Assembly (NCBI GenBank): GCA_023430045.1
Contig: JAEZCF010000019.1
Location: forward strand, 42,135 to 106,134
Origin: Pseudomonadota bacterium
GTDB taxonomy: Bacteria > Pseudomonadota > Gammaproteobacteria > Xanthomonadales > Xanthomonadaceae
Reading direction: 5' to 3'
Length of the DNA: 64,000 nt
Shown here: one piece after another, positions 54,375 through 63,547 of the stretch
How positions within the stretch are numbered: position 1 is the stretch's first letter
Layout: the number at the start of each line of letters is the position of its first letter
Program-made: the position numbers and the translations under genes
The notes under the pieces: model-generated
What the model was told of the DNA's origin: nothing
The model's database searches: none
The model's input: the letters and a program-made list of their open reading frames with translations, nothing else

Positions 54375-54995
54375 ATGGAAAGTCTGATGCTTCCCCACGA
54401 TATAAAGTCAGCTTTTGCTACTTTAAAGCATCTGCGTGCCCATGTAGGGAAGCATCAGGAGGCACGGGCGCAGGTTTTACTTGCGTGTGCGTTGTTGGTA
54501 GCAGGGAGTTTACTAACCTGGTCCTTGATTCCGGCAGTGCCCGATGTAACCAAGGATGGGGTTGGTTCGTCTCTCTTGGCTGTAGCAGCTGGTGCATTGG
54601 CTTATGCAGCCATCTTGATTGGCTTTGTTGTAAATTTGATGTTGTTCAGTGGGCGGATAGAGAACCCTGAGAGCTATAGTCCCGAGGAATTAGGGTTAAT
54701 CATTCCAAGGCTGAGATATCTTCTGTACTCTCAAATGGTTACGCTGTTTGCTGCTATTGGACTATCAGCCATGACTTTGTTGGGTAGCCTTGTAGTTGCT
54801 GCAGGCATAGAGAGATTGGCAATCGGGCCCATCCTCTTTTTGTCTGGTGGATTTGCTTTTTTATGCATTGTTCGCACGGCTTTACTGCCTTTGCAAATAT
54901 ATGAACTCCATGAGGCATCTTTTGGCTCGCTCATGGTTTTAAGCAGGAAATCAGCAAAAGCAAAGCATTCGCCACGTCCTCACGAAGAAGACTAA
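54375..54995 (+). CDS. four-helix membrane partner of the putative immunity cassette
   Basis: A 206-residue inner membrane protein. Four hydrophobic segments at about residues 32-52, 64-90, 113-140 and 147-170 alternate with short polar loops; the N- and C-termini are charged and probably cytoplasmic. The C-terminal tail is basic. It lies five bases after the soluble partner. The size and topology resemble KwaA (Kiwa) and, more loosely, RexB, both membrane partners of soluble sensors, but no motif proves homology. AT-rich like its partner. Confidence 0.7.
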   Translation: MESLMLPHDIKSAFATLKHLRAHVGKHQEARAQVLLACALLVAGSLLTWSLIPAVPDVTKDGVGSSLLAVAAGALAYAAILIGFVVNLMLFSGRIENPESYSPEELGLIIPRLRYLLYSQMVTLFAAIGLSAMTLLGSLVVAAGIERLAIGPILFLSGGFAFLCIVRTALLPLQIYELHEASFGSLMVLSRKSAKAKHSPRPHEED

Positions 54996-55085
54996 CCGTC
55001 ACTAAAGTGTTAAGCCTGAATGTGCCGGACATTGGGTGAAACGGCCGCTTTCATTGGGCTTTTGAGCCGATGTGGAACCTGAATT

Positions 55086-56336
55086 TCAGCAGCGTGCAGC
55101 AGGGATTTCGAGCACCGAAGTTGTGTAGTTTGGTGAAAGGAGATGCTGCCGCATGTCCCAGGCGGGCTTTGCCTGCCATCCGGAAGCGCCGATGCCGGCG
55201 GTGCCGCGGCCGAACTTCTGATTGATCCGGTCCAGGGTCGCCATCAGCTTGTCATCGCCCACCACCGATGGCCCGAACAGGTCGGCCTGCAGATCCTTCG
55301 GCCTGGCCAGATCCAGCAGCGCCACGCCGGCTTTCTTGTAGCCGACGCCCTCGCGCAGCAGGCCGCGCAGCAGCTTGCGCACCATGCCAAGCACCACGGT
55401 GGTGTCCGCGGTCGATGCCGGCAGGCTCACTGTCCGGGTAGCGTTGTGCTGGCGCAGCTCCGGCCGGAACGAGTCGGATTCGGCAAACACCCAGATGCCG
55501 GCGGCGACCAGCCCGCGCGCGCGCAGTTTCTCGCACGCGCGGATCGCGAAGGTGGCCATCGCCTGGGCCACGGCCTCATGGTCTTCAACCCTGTTGCCGA
55601 ACGATCGGCTCACCATGATCTGCTGCCGGTCCGGCTCCACTTCCTCCAGCTCCATGCAGGGATGGCCCTGCAGCTCCCGCTGGGTCCGCGCCAGGGTGAC
55701 GCCGAAGGCGGTCAGGATGTCGTCAGGCGGAGCGTCGCGCAGCGCCGCAGCTGTCCTGATGCCCATCCTCTCCAGTCTCGGGGCCAGGCGCCTGCCGACG
55801 CCCCATAGGTCACCCACCGGGAAGGCGCGCAGCACCGCGTCGCGAGCTGCGGCGTCGCCGAGGTCGATCACGCCGTCGGCGGCCTTGGCCACCTTGTTTG
55901 CCAGCTTGGCCAGCGTCTTCGTGGGCCCGATGCCAATGCAGTTGGGAATACCGGTCCAGCGGTGCACCTGGCCGCGCAGGGCACGCGCGAATGCCTCCCG
56001 GTTCGGCACGCCGGTCAGGTCGATGAAGCTCTCATCGATGCTGTACACCTCCACGCGTGGCGCGGCATCGCGAAGGATCGACACCACCCGGGCGCTCATG
56101 TCGCCGTAGAGGCCGAAGTTGGCCGACCGCATCTGCAGGCCGTGCCGGCGCACCAGGTGCTTCAGCTCGTGGGCAGGCTGGCCCATCTTGATGCCCAGCG
56201 CCTTGGCCTCCGCCGATCGCGCGATCGCGCAGCCGTCGTTGTTGCTCAGGACGATCAGCGGCACGCCGCGCAGGGCCGGCTGAAACACACGCTCGCAGCT
56301 GGCGTAGAAGTTGTTGCCGTCAACGAGCCCGAACAT
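55086..56336 (-). CDS. umuC: DNA polymerase V catalytic subunit (UmuC-type, Y family)
   Basis: A 416-residue Y-family translesion polymerase. Active-site blocks are Leu-Val-Asp-Gly-Asn-Asn-Phe-Tyr-Ala-Ser-Cys-Glu, Asn-Asn-Asp-Gly-Cys-Ala-Ile-Ala-Arg-Ser, Tyr-Ser-Ile-Asp-Glu-Ser-Phe-Ile-Asp, and a helix-hairpin-helix Leu-Trp-Gly-Val-Gly-Arg-Arg. Length is normal for UmuC. It overlaps umuD by 17 bases and is cotranscribed from the LexA-controlled promoter. It gives error-prone lesion bypass, which could raise phage and host mutation after DNA damage. Confidence 0.95.
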   Translation of the reverse strand: MFGLVDGNNFYASCERVFQPALRGVPLIVLSNNDGCAIARSAEAKALGIKMGQPAHELKHLVRRHGLQMRSANFGLYGDMSARVVSILRDAAPRVEVYSIDESFIDLTGVPNREAFARALRGQVHRWTGIPNCIGIGPTKTLAKLANKVAKAADGVIDLGDAAARDAVLRAFPVGDLWGVGRRLAPRLERMGIRTAAALRDAPPDDILTAFGVTLARTQRELQGHPCMELEEVEPDRQQIMVSRSFGNRVEDHEAVAQAMATFAIRACEKLRARGLVAAGIWVFAESDSFRPELRQHNATRTVSLPASTADTTVVLGMVRKLLRGLLREGVGYKKAGVALLDLARPKDLQADLFGPSVVGDDKLMATLDRINQKFGRGTAGIGASGWQAKPAWDMRQHLLSPNYTTSVLEIPAARC

Positions 56337-56802
56337 GGCCGCCCCGGCGCTTGATCTGCCGGACCACCCCCACCACCGCGAAGATCTCCACCTCGGTGTC
56401 CTGTTCGAGGACGATGGGCGGGAAGTCGGGATTCGCTGAATGCAGCTCCAGGTGGCTTTCGAAGGTGTGCAGCACCTTGCAGGTGGGCTGGTTCCCGTCC
56501 CATATCGCGATGACCAGGTCGCCGGCCTGCGGGGAAACGGAACGGTCCACCACCAGGATGTCGCCGTCGCTGACGCCTGCGCCGCTCATGGACCAGCCGT
56601 CGGCCCGATACAGGAAGGTGGCGGCCGGGTTGCGCACCAGCAGCCGGTGCAGGTCGATCGCTTCGTCCATGAAGTCGTCGGCGGGGGAGGGGAAGCCCAG
56701 GCGTGCGCGGGCGCCGGCCAGCGGCACGAAATGGGACGGGCCGTCGATCAGCGCCGGCCCGATCGGGACGGCAATCGTGTTGGGGGGCGGGAGGGAATGC
56801 AT
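56320..56802 (-). CDS. umuD: UmuD-type S24 peptidase, polymerase V accessory subunit
   Basis: A 160-residue UmuD. The S24 domain has nucleophile Ser in Gly-Trp-Ser-Met-Ser-Gly-Ala-Gly and Lys in Thr-Cys-Lys-Val-Leu. RecA-stimulated self-cleavage near the N-terminus would give UmuD', which joins UmuC. A candidate cleavage zone is around Leu-Gly-Phe-Pro-Ser-Pro. A perfect LexA box lies 52 bases upstream. The gene is at the right end of the prophage, near attR. Confidence 0.93.
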   Translation of the reverse strand: MHSLPPPNTIAVPIGPALIDGPSHFVPLAGARARLGFPSPADDFMDEAIDLHRLLVRNPAATFLYRADGWSMSGAGVSDGDILVVDRSVSPQAGDLVIAIWDGNQPTCKVLHTFESHLELHSANPDFPPIVLEQDTEVEIFAVVGVVRQIKRRGGHVRAR

Positions 56803-56853
56803 GGGCGGGACTCTGGGCTACGCCGGTCTCAGGGTTCGAGACGGGCGGCAATG

Positions 56854-56869
56854 TTAGTACAGTTACTAA
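56854..56869 (-). promoter_or_regulatory. LexA box of umuDC
   Basis: TTAGTACAGTTACTAA, a palindrome of the form TTAGTA-N4-TACTAA described for Xanthomonadaceae LexA. It lies 52 bases before the umuD start and should make umuDC SOS-inducible. Confidence 0.88.
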
Positions 56870-56942
56870 CAGGCAAAAGTGAATTCCCCACCTCCCGGTG
56901 TGGCAATCCCGCATGGCCAGCAGGTAGGCTTGCCGCCGCAGG

Positions 56943-56993
56943 GATGTTGGTACGCAGCGCTTGAATTAGCTGGTACGGATGTTGGTACGGATG
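56943..56993 (+). promoter_or_regulatory. probable integrase arm-type sites, right end
   Basis: GATGTTGGTACG at 56943-56954 and TGGTACGGATGTTGGTA at 56971-56987, the latter identical to 13913-13929 near the left end. The repeats are spaced 28 bases apart, 56-100 bases from the attR core. Confidence 0.55.
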
Positions 56994-57041
56994 GATGCTA
57001 GCCTTCCGATTGAACAGAAAAAACAATAGGTTGCAAACAAA

Positions 57042-57842
57042 TTGCGCATCATCAGCTTCAATGCCAATGGCATCCGCTCGGCCGCCAGCAAGGGCTTCCT
57101 CGACTGGCTCCGCGCCCAGGATGCCGACATCCTGTGCCTGCAGGAAACCAAGGCGCAGGAGGCGCAGCTGTCCGACCCCATGTTCCGGCCCGATGGCCAC
57201 CACTGCTTCTATCGGGACGCCAGTACCAAGAAGGGTTACAGCGGCGTGGCCATCTACAGCCGTCGCGAGCCGGACCAGGTGATCACATCGCTGGGCTGGG
57301 CCCCATTCGATGAAGAGGGCCGTTACATCGAAGCGCGGTACGGCAATCTCAGCGTGGTCTCGTTCTATATTCCGTCGGGCAGCTCGGGCGACCTGCGCCA
57401 GGGGTTCAAGTTCGAAGTGATGGAATGGCTGCGCCCGATCCTGGACCAGTGGCTGCACAGCGGCCGCGACTACGTGCTGTGCGGCGACTGGAACATCGTC
57501 CGTTCCGCGCTGGACATCCGCAACTGGAAATCCAACCAGAAGAATTCCGGCTGCCTGCCTGAAGAGCGCGACTGGCTCAACGCCCTGTGTGCGGACCATG
57601 GACAGGCCACCGACCTGGCCAGCGGCCGGGGCTGGGCCGATGCCTATCGCCTGCTGCATCCCACCGGTGAGGATTACACCTGGTGGAGCAACCGTGGCGC
57701 GGCCCGTGCCAACAACGTCGGTTGGCGGATCGACTACCAGTTCGTCAGCCCGGGGCTGCGCGACCGCCTGCGCGGCTGCTCGATCTACCGCGACGAACGC
57801 TTCTCCGACCATGCTCCTTTCAGCGTGGACTACGCGCCGTGA
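57042..57842 (+). CDS. xthA: exodeoxyribonuclease III, restarted from the prophage end
   Basis: A 266-residue AP endonuclease/3-prime exonuclease. Signature blocks are Ile-Ile-Ser-Phe-Asn-Ala-Asn-Gly-Ile-Arg-Ser, Cys-Leu-Gln-Glu-Thr-Lys, Gly-Asp-Trp-Asn-Ile, Trp-Trp-Ser-Asn-Arg, Arg-Ile-Asp-Tyr-Gln, and Ser-Asp-His-Ala-Pro. It removes damage at abasic sites and blocked 3-prime ends. The start codon here is TTG, with a weak AGG upstream, because the ATG and native promoter stayed on the left side of the prophage. The stop overlaps the ampG start. Confidence 0.93.
   Translation: MRIISFNANGIRSAASKGFLDWLRAQDADILCLQETKAQEAQLSDPMFRPDGHHCFYRDASTKKGYSGVAIYSRREPDQVITSLGWAPFDEEGRYIEARYGNLSVVSFYIPSGSSGDLRQGFKFEVMEWLRPILDQWLHSGRDYVLCGDWNIVRSALDIRNWKSNQKNSGCLPEERDWLNALCADHGQATDLASGRGWADAYRLLHPTGEDYTWWSNRGAARANNVGWRIDYQFVSPGLRDRLRGCSIYRDERFSDHAPFSVDYAP
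57043..57058 (+). repeat. attR core
   Basis: TGCGCATCATCAGCTT, identical to 13764-13779, forming codons 1-6 of the rebuilt xthA. Confidence 0.88.
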
Positions 57843-59140
57843 GCCAACCCGCGCAGGCCGGATCCTACAAGGGCTGGGCCGGGATCAAACGGGCCTTTGG
57901 CACGCCGTCCGCGCTGACCATGGCCCTGCTCGGCTTCGGCAGTGGCCTGCCGTTCCTGCTTATCGCCTCGCAGACCCTGTCCACGCGGCTGCGCGATGTC
58001 GGCCTGGATCTGGGCAGCATCGGCCTGATCAGCCTGGCCAGCTTCTTCTACCTGCTGAAGTTCCTGTGGGCCCCGATGCTGGACCGCTATGCGCTGCCCC
58101 TGCTCGGCTTCATGGGGCGCCGGCGTTCCTGGCTGCTGGCATCGCAGGTGCTGGTGCTGGTGGGCCTGGTCGCGCTGGCCTTCGTGAGTCCCGAACAGGG
58201 CGTATGGCCGCTGGTGGCCTGGGTGCTGGTGGCCTCGTTTGCCGGCGCCACCCAGGACGCGGTGGTGGATGCCTACCGCATCGAGATCGCGCCGGAGACC
58301 TCGCAGGCGGCACTGGCCGCCACCTACACGCTGGGATATCGCATCGGCCTGATCCTGGCCGGTGCCGGTGCGCTCTACCTGGCGCAGTTCGAAGGCTGGA
58401 TCGTCGCCTACCTGGCGATGGCCGCACTGATGCTGCTGCCGATCCTGACCACGCTGCTCTGCCGCGAACCCGTCCAGCCCGCGAAGGTGATGCAGCGGCG
58501 CATCGACGTGGCCGAAGCGTTCATCCAGCCCATCACCAGTTTCTTCACCCGCAACGGCATCCTGCTGGCGCTGGGACTGCTCGCCTTCGTCGGCCTGTTC
58601 AAATTCCCGGACCAGGTGATCGGCGTGATGGCCGGGCCGTTCTACCTCGATTCGGGCTTCGACAAGGCCGATATCGCAACCGTCTCCAAGCTGTTCGGCG
58701 TATGGATGAGCATCGGCGGCGCGTTCCTGGGCGGTATCGCGGTAGCGGCGTACGGCTTCCGCCGCATGCTGCTGGTGGCAGCGCTCGGCGTCGCGCTGTC
58801 CAACCTGGCCTTCCTGCTGATGGCGCACAACCCCGGCCAGCTATGGGCGTTCTATGCCGCACTCAGCGCCGACAACCTGTTCCAGGGGTTTGCCGGCACC
58901 GTGCTGGTGGCCTTCATGTCGTCGCTGACCGACCGCAACTTCACCGCGACGCAGTACGCGCTGCTGGTATCACTGGCCAACCTGCCGGGCAAGTTCGTCG
59001 GTGGCGTGTCCGGCTACATCGTGGAAGCCACCTCCTACAGCATGTTCTTCATGCTCAGTGCGGTGACCGTGGTGCCCACCCTGCTGCTCCTGGCCTGGTT
59101 GTGGCCGCAGCTGTCCGACCGCAGCGCACCGGCCTCCTGA
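57839..59140 (+). CDS. ampG: AmpG-family muropeptide permease
   Basis: A 433-residue MFS transporter with about 12 transmembrane helices. It has Gly-Phe-Gly-Ser-Gly-Leu-Pro-Phe-Leu-Leu in helix 1, Lys-Phe-Leu-Trp-Ala-Pro-Met-Leu-Asp-Arg in the loop after helix 2, and Gly-Ala-Thr-Gln-Asp-Ala-Val-Val-Asp-Ala-Tyr-Arg, all characteristic of AmpG. It imports GlcNAc-anhydro-MurNAc peptides for cell wall recycling; in Stenotrophomonas AmpG is linked to beta-lactamase induction. GTG start at 57839 overlaps the xthA stop. Confidence 0.92.
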   Translation: MSQPAQAGSYKGWAGIKRAFGTPSALTMALLGFGSGLPFLLIASQTLSTRLRDVGLDLGSIGLISLASFFYLLKFLWAPMLDRYALPLLGFMGRRRSWLLASQVLVLVGLVALAFVSPEQGVWPLVAWVLVASFAGATQDAVVDAYRIEIAPETSQAALAATYTLGYRIGLILAGAGALYLAQFEGWIVAYLAMAALMLLPILTTLLCREPVQPAKVMQRRIDVAEAFIQPITSFFTRNGILLALGLLAFVGLFKFPDQVIGVMAGPFYLDSGFDKADIATVSKLFGVWMSIGGAFLGGIAVAAYGFRRMLLVAALGVALSNLAFLLMAHNPGQLWAFYAALSADNLFQGFAGTVLVAFMSSLTDRNFTATQYALLVSLANLPGKFVGGVSGYIVEATSYSMFFMLSAVTVVPTLLLLAWLWPQLSDRSAPAS

Positions 59141-59218
59141 TTGCCTGCGCGCCCGGTTGTGGAGGATGATCGCCGGTCAGCGCCGTGGGGGCGGCGCCCT
59201 GCCAAAGGGGAAACGAAC

Positions 59219-59446
59219 ATGGCGGACCTGCTGCTGCAGGACGTGGATCCAATGATGCTGGAGCGGATCGGGCGCCTGGCCATTGCCCGTGGCTGGACGC
59301 ATGCACAGACCTGCGAGGCGCTGCTGGAACAGGGATTGTTTTCCACCGAGCTGGAAGTACGCAGCGGCTTTGCCGACCCCGAAGTGGACGCACTGGCTGA
59401 AGCCATCGCCGCGTTGCAGGCACTTCCCGCCGGCCACGGATTCTGA
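59219..59446 (+). CDS. small conserved protein, hypothetical
   Basis: A 75-residue soluble protein with Leu-Leu-Leu-Gln-Asp-Val-Asp-Pro-Met-Met-Leu-Glu-Arg-Ile-Gly-Arg-Leu-Ala, a pattern like the ribbon-helix-helix start of FitA-type DNA-binding proteins. The rest is acidic and helical. No toxin partner follows, so an antitoxin role is not supported. The start at 59219 has AAAGGGGAAA upstream. Confidence 0.6.
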   Translation: MADLLLQDVDPMMLERIGRLAIARGWTHAQTCEALLEQGLFSTELEVRSGFADPEVDALAEAIAALQALPAGHGF

Positions 59447-59519
59447 GCGGGTAGCCGGGCCCGCCCGGTTGCGGAAGGCATACGTGGCATCCACCGGGCA
59501 GGCCCGGCGCCAGTCATCC

Positions 59520-60638
59520 TCACGCCGGATGGATCGCGCCCAGGATGCGTGGACCGCGCGCGCCGGTGACGCTTGGCAGGTTGCCGGCAAGGCCTTCCAG
59601 CGTGCGCCTGGCCAGCCAGGCGAAGCCCATCGCTTCCATGAAATCCGGATCCAGGCCATGCATGGCACTGGATTCCACCGCCATGCCCGGCAGGCGTGCC
59701 GCCAGCCGGCGCATCAGCTGATGGTTGCGCACACCACCGCCGCATACCAGCACCCGGCGTGTCCGCGGCTGGCCACGCAGCAGCGCATCGGCCACTGTCG
59801 CAGCGGTCAGCTCCAGCAATGTCGCCTGCACATCGGCTGCGGCACGCTGCCCGTCGCCCAGCGCGGCTTCAGCCCATGCCAGGTGGAACTGCTCGCGTCC
59901 GGTGCTCTTCGGCGCCGGCATGGCGAACCACGGTTCAGACAGCCAGCGTGCCAGCAGTGCTTCGTCCACCACACCGCTGGCTGCGAACATCCCGTCCGCG
60001 TCGTAGGCCTGACCCGTGTGGCGCTGGCACCAGGCATCCAGCAGCGCGTTGGCCGGCCCGGTGTCGAATCCACGGACCGTGCCCTCGCGTGGAATCAGCG
60101 TCAGGTTGGCGATACCGCCCAGGTTGAGCACCGCCCGGTCCTCCTCGGCCGCGCCCAGCATGGCCAGGTGGAAGGCCGGCATCAGCGGCGCTCCCTGGCC
60201 GCCGGCAGCGACGTCGCGGCGGCGGAAGTCGGCGATGGTGGTGATGCCCGTGCGTTCGGCGATGCGGTTGGCGTCGCCCAGCTGCAGCGTGAACGGCACC
60301 GCCGCTGCCGGGCGATGGCGTACTGTCTGCCCGTGCGAGCCGATGGCCGTGACGGCGGAAGCATCCACGCCGCTCCGCGCGAGCAGCGCCCCGGCTGCAT
60401 CCGCGAAGGCCAGCCCGATACGCGCGTCTATGTCGCCCAGGTCGTCCAGCGAATCCAGGCGGCCGCCTTCGCCCAGGGCAACCAGCCGCTCGCGCAGCGC
60501 AGGCGCCCAGGGCGCGGTCAGCCCATCCACGAAGTGGCACCCGCCCGATGATGGAAAACGCACAAGCGCGGCATCGATGCCATCGGCGCTGGTGCCGGAC
60601 ATCAGCCCCAGGTAAAGGGGGTCGGGAAGAGCGGCCAT
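59520..60638 (-). CDS. anmK: anhydro-N-acetylmuramic acid kinase
   Basis: A 372-residue sugar kinase that converts anhydro-MurNAc to MurNAc-6-phosphate in peptidoglycan recycling. Family blocks are Gly-Leu-Met-Ser-Gly-Thr-Ser-Ala-Asp-Gly-Ile-Asp at the N-terminus, Gly-Ser-His-Gly-Gln-Thr-Val, Asp-Phe-Arg-Arg-Arg-Asp-Val-Ala-Ala-Gly-Gly-Gln-Gly-Ala-Pro-Leu, Asn-Leu-Gly-Gly-Ile-Ala-Asn, and Gly-Gly-Gly-Val-Arg-Asn. It converges on the ampG side and lies downstream of the M23 gene in the same direction. Confidence 0.95.
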   Translation of the reverse strand: MAALPDPLYLGLMSGTSADGIDAALVRFPSSGGCHFVDGLTAPWAPALRERLVALGEGGRLDSLDDLGDIDARIGLAFADAAGALLARSGVDASAVTAIGSHGQTVRHRPAAAVPFTLQLGDANRIAERTGITTIADFRRRDVAAGGQGAPLMPAFHLAMLGAAEEDRAVLNLGGIANLTLIPREGTVRGFDTGPANALLDAWCQRHTGQAYDADGMFAASGVVDEALLARWLSEPWFAMPAPKSTGREQFHLAWAEAALGDGQRAAADVQATLLELTAATVADALLRGQPRTRRVLVCGGGVRNHQLMRRLAARLPGMAVESSAMHGLDPDFMEAMGFAWLARRTLEGLAGNLPSVTGARGPRILGAIHPA

Positions 60639-60657
60639 CGTGGCTCCAGAAACAGCG

Positions 60658-60679
60658 AGGGCGCCAGCTTGGGCGCCCT
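60658..60679. terminator. hairpin between the M23 and anmK genes
   Basis: AGGGCGCC and GGCGCCCT with a six-base loop, followed on the leftward strand by CGCTGTTTCT. A weak terminator or attenuator ahead of anmK. Confidence 0.45.
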
Positions 60680-60713
60680 GCTGCAGCTCGTCAATGCGAA
60701 ATGCCCCGCCGGC

Positions 60714-62168
60714 TCAACCGCGCTTGCCGGTGGTGCCGCCGCGCGTGTCGCTGGCCACTTCGCGTGCCTTCGGCGCCGGGCTGGCGTCGGCATAGATCAT
60801 CTTCTCCATGCCCTGGATGCGCGCCATGGCCGGTGAGGTCTGCGCCCGGAAGGCGACCAGTTCTGCACCGCGCAACGGTTCCGGCGGCGGCATGGTGACC
60901 TGCAGCGGGTTGCGGTGCACGCCGTTGACGCGGAATTCGTAGTGCAGGTGCGGACCGGTCGCCAGCCCGGTGGACCCCACATACCCGATCACCGTGCCCT
61001 GGGTGACGCGCTGGCCGGTCTTGAGCTTGGCGAAACGGGACATGTGCCCGTACAGGGTGGTGTGGCCCCGGCCATGGTCGAGGATGACCACGTTGCCGTA
61101 GCCGCGCTGCACGCCTGCGAACTGCACGCGGGCATCGCCGGCGGCCATGATCGGGGTGCCGGTACGGGCCGCATAGTCCACGCCCTTGTGCATGCGCATG
61201 GTGCCAAGCACCGGATGCTTGCGCGCACCGAACGATGAACTCAGGCGCGCGAACGGGATCGGCATGCGGATGAAGCTCTTCTTCAGCGGACGCCCGTCGA
61301 GGTCGAAGTATTCGGCCTTGCCGTTGCGGTCGAAGCGGAATCCGGAATACGTCTTGCCGCCGCTGGTGAAGGTCGCCGCCAGGATCTTGCTGGTGTCCAC
61401 CTTCTCGCCTTCGCGCCAGGTTTCGTCCATCACCACGCTGAAGCGGTCGCCCGGCTGCAGGTCCTTCGAAAAATCGATGTCGTACTTGAAGATCTCATCG
61501 GTCATCGTCGCGATCGCCGACGGCGACAGCCCGGCCTTGCGCGCGGACGCATACAGGGAACTGGTGATCTCGCCGCTGGTGACCACCGTCCGTGTGCTGG
61601 TTTCGCGCTTGCTGACGGTCTCCCTGATCTGGTCGCCGGCCAGTGCCAGTTCCACGCGGTGTTCGTCGTCACGGTTGAAGCGGATCGAACGCAGCTCGCC
61701 GGACAGCGGCACGTCGAAGGCGATCTCGGTGCCCGGGCGCAGCTTCACCAGCGCTTCGCGCGTGCCCGGGTGGTCCAGCACCAGGTGCATGGTGCTGGCC
61801 GGAATGCCGGCCTGGTCGAACAGATCGCTCAGGGTCTGGCCGCGCTGCACGCGCAGCACCTGCCAGCTGTCGCCGGCGGTGTGCTGACGGCGCGCATCGG
61901 CGATGGGCGGCAGCGGCAGCGAGAGACTGGTATGTGCATCCGGGAACGGCGAATCGATGGTGCTGGAAAAGCCGGGCACGATCGTCGCCACCAGCGCGCC
62001 GATGGTGGCGAACAGGCTGGCGTGCATCCAGTGCCGCCGGGTCCAGCGTTCGTTGAATGCAGCGGGGAGGTGTTGCCTGAGCTTCCGGTGCAGGGCGTTG
62101 TCATGAAGGACGTGCAGCCGTTCCTTGAAGCGCTGTTTGCGCGCGCGGCCGTGATCGGAATTGAGCAT
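60714..62168 (-). CDS. membrane-anchored M23 peptidoglycan endopeptidase (MepM-like)
   Basis: A 484-residue protein with a cytoplasmic N-terminus, a transmembrane helix (about residues 49-65), and an OapA/LysM-like segment with Gln-Arg-Gly-Gln-Thr-Leu-Ser-Asp-Leu-Phe (about 106-115). A linker with Phe-Lys-Tyr-Asp-Ile-Asp-Phe follows, then the C-terminal M23 domain with His-Lys-Gly-Val-Asp-Tyr-Ala and His-Leu-His-Tyr-Glu-Phe zinc motifs. It should cleave D-Ala-meso-DAP crosslinks during wall growth. It is divergent from tyrS. Confidence 0.93.
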   Translation of the reverse strand: MLNSDHGRARKQRFKERLHVLHDNALHRKLRQHLPAAFNERWTRRHWMHASLFATIGALVATIVPGFSSTIDSPFPDAHTSLSLPLPPIADARRQHTAGDSWQVLRVQRGQTLSDLFDQAGIPASTMHLVLDHPGTREALVKLRPGTEIAFDVPLSGELRSIRFNRDDEHRVELALAGDQIRETVSKRETSTRTVVTSGEITSSLYASARKAGLSPSAIATMTDEIFKYDIDFSKDLQPGDRFSVVMDETWREGEKVDTSKILAATFTSGGKTYSGFRFDRNGKAEYFDLDGRPLKKSFIRMPIPFARLSSSFGARKHPVLGTMRMHKGVDYAARTGTPIMAAGDARVQFAGVQRGYGNVVILDHGRGHTTLYGHMSRFAKLKTGQRVTQGTVIGYVGSTGLATGPHLHYEFRVNGVHRNPLQVTMPPPEPLRGAELVAFRAQTSPAMARIQGMEKMIYADASPAPKAREVASDTRGGTTGKRG

Positions 62169-62335
62169 CAGACGTTTTTTCCTGGCGGCCCGGGAGCGCG
62201 GGCTGGATCGCCGGTTACCATAGACACCTCTTAAAACCGCGTCAAACCCTTGTGCCTATTGGATTTTGTGAAGCCGATACGGTTAACTTGGTATTAACAC
62301 CCCACCGCAAATTCGGCCCTGCCGGGAGTAGTAAC

Positions 62336-63547
<1,212 letters not shown>

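Larger units (their letters stand above)
13764..57058. mobile_element. lambdoid siphovirus prophage in xthA (about 43.3 kb)
   Basis: The element is bounded by a 16-bp direct repeat (13764-13779 and 57043-57058) inside the first codons of xthA. Contents in order: integrase, excisionase-like gene, leftward early operon, CI/Cro switch, replication genes, Q-like regulator, HicAB, tRNAs, lysis cassette, HNH genes, HK97-type head genes, lambda-type tail genes, and an accessory right arm with umuDC. No structural gene appears broken, so it may still be able to excise and form particles; this is inference from gene content. Confidence 0.93.

Noticed and set aside
53338..54995. Firm annotation as Kiwa or RexAB
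   Set aside because: Only size, order and topology agree. I cannot see DUF4868 or RexA signatures, so a named system would be overclaiming.
13764..57058. CRISPR array or transposase-bearing insertion sequence
   Set aside because: No regularly spaced repeat series with unique spacers and no transposase-like frame was seen. The only short tandem repeats are the iterons at 20381.
59219..59446. Antitoxin of a FitAB-type module
   Set aside because: The N-terminus loosely resembles a ribbon-helix-helix protein, but no PIN-domain toxin follows; the next gene is anmK on the opposite strand.
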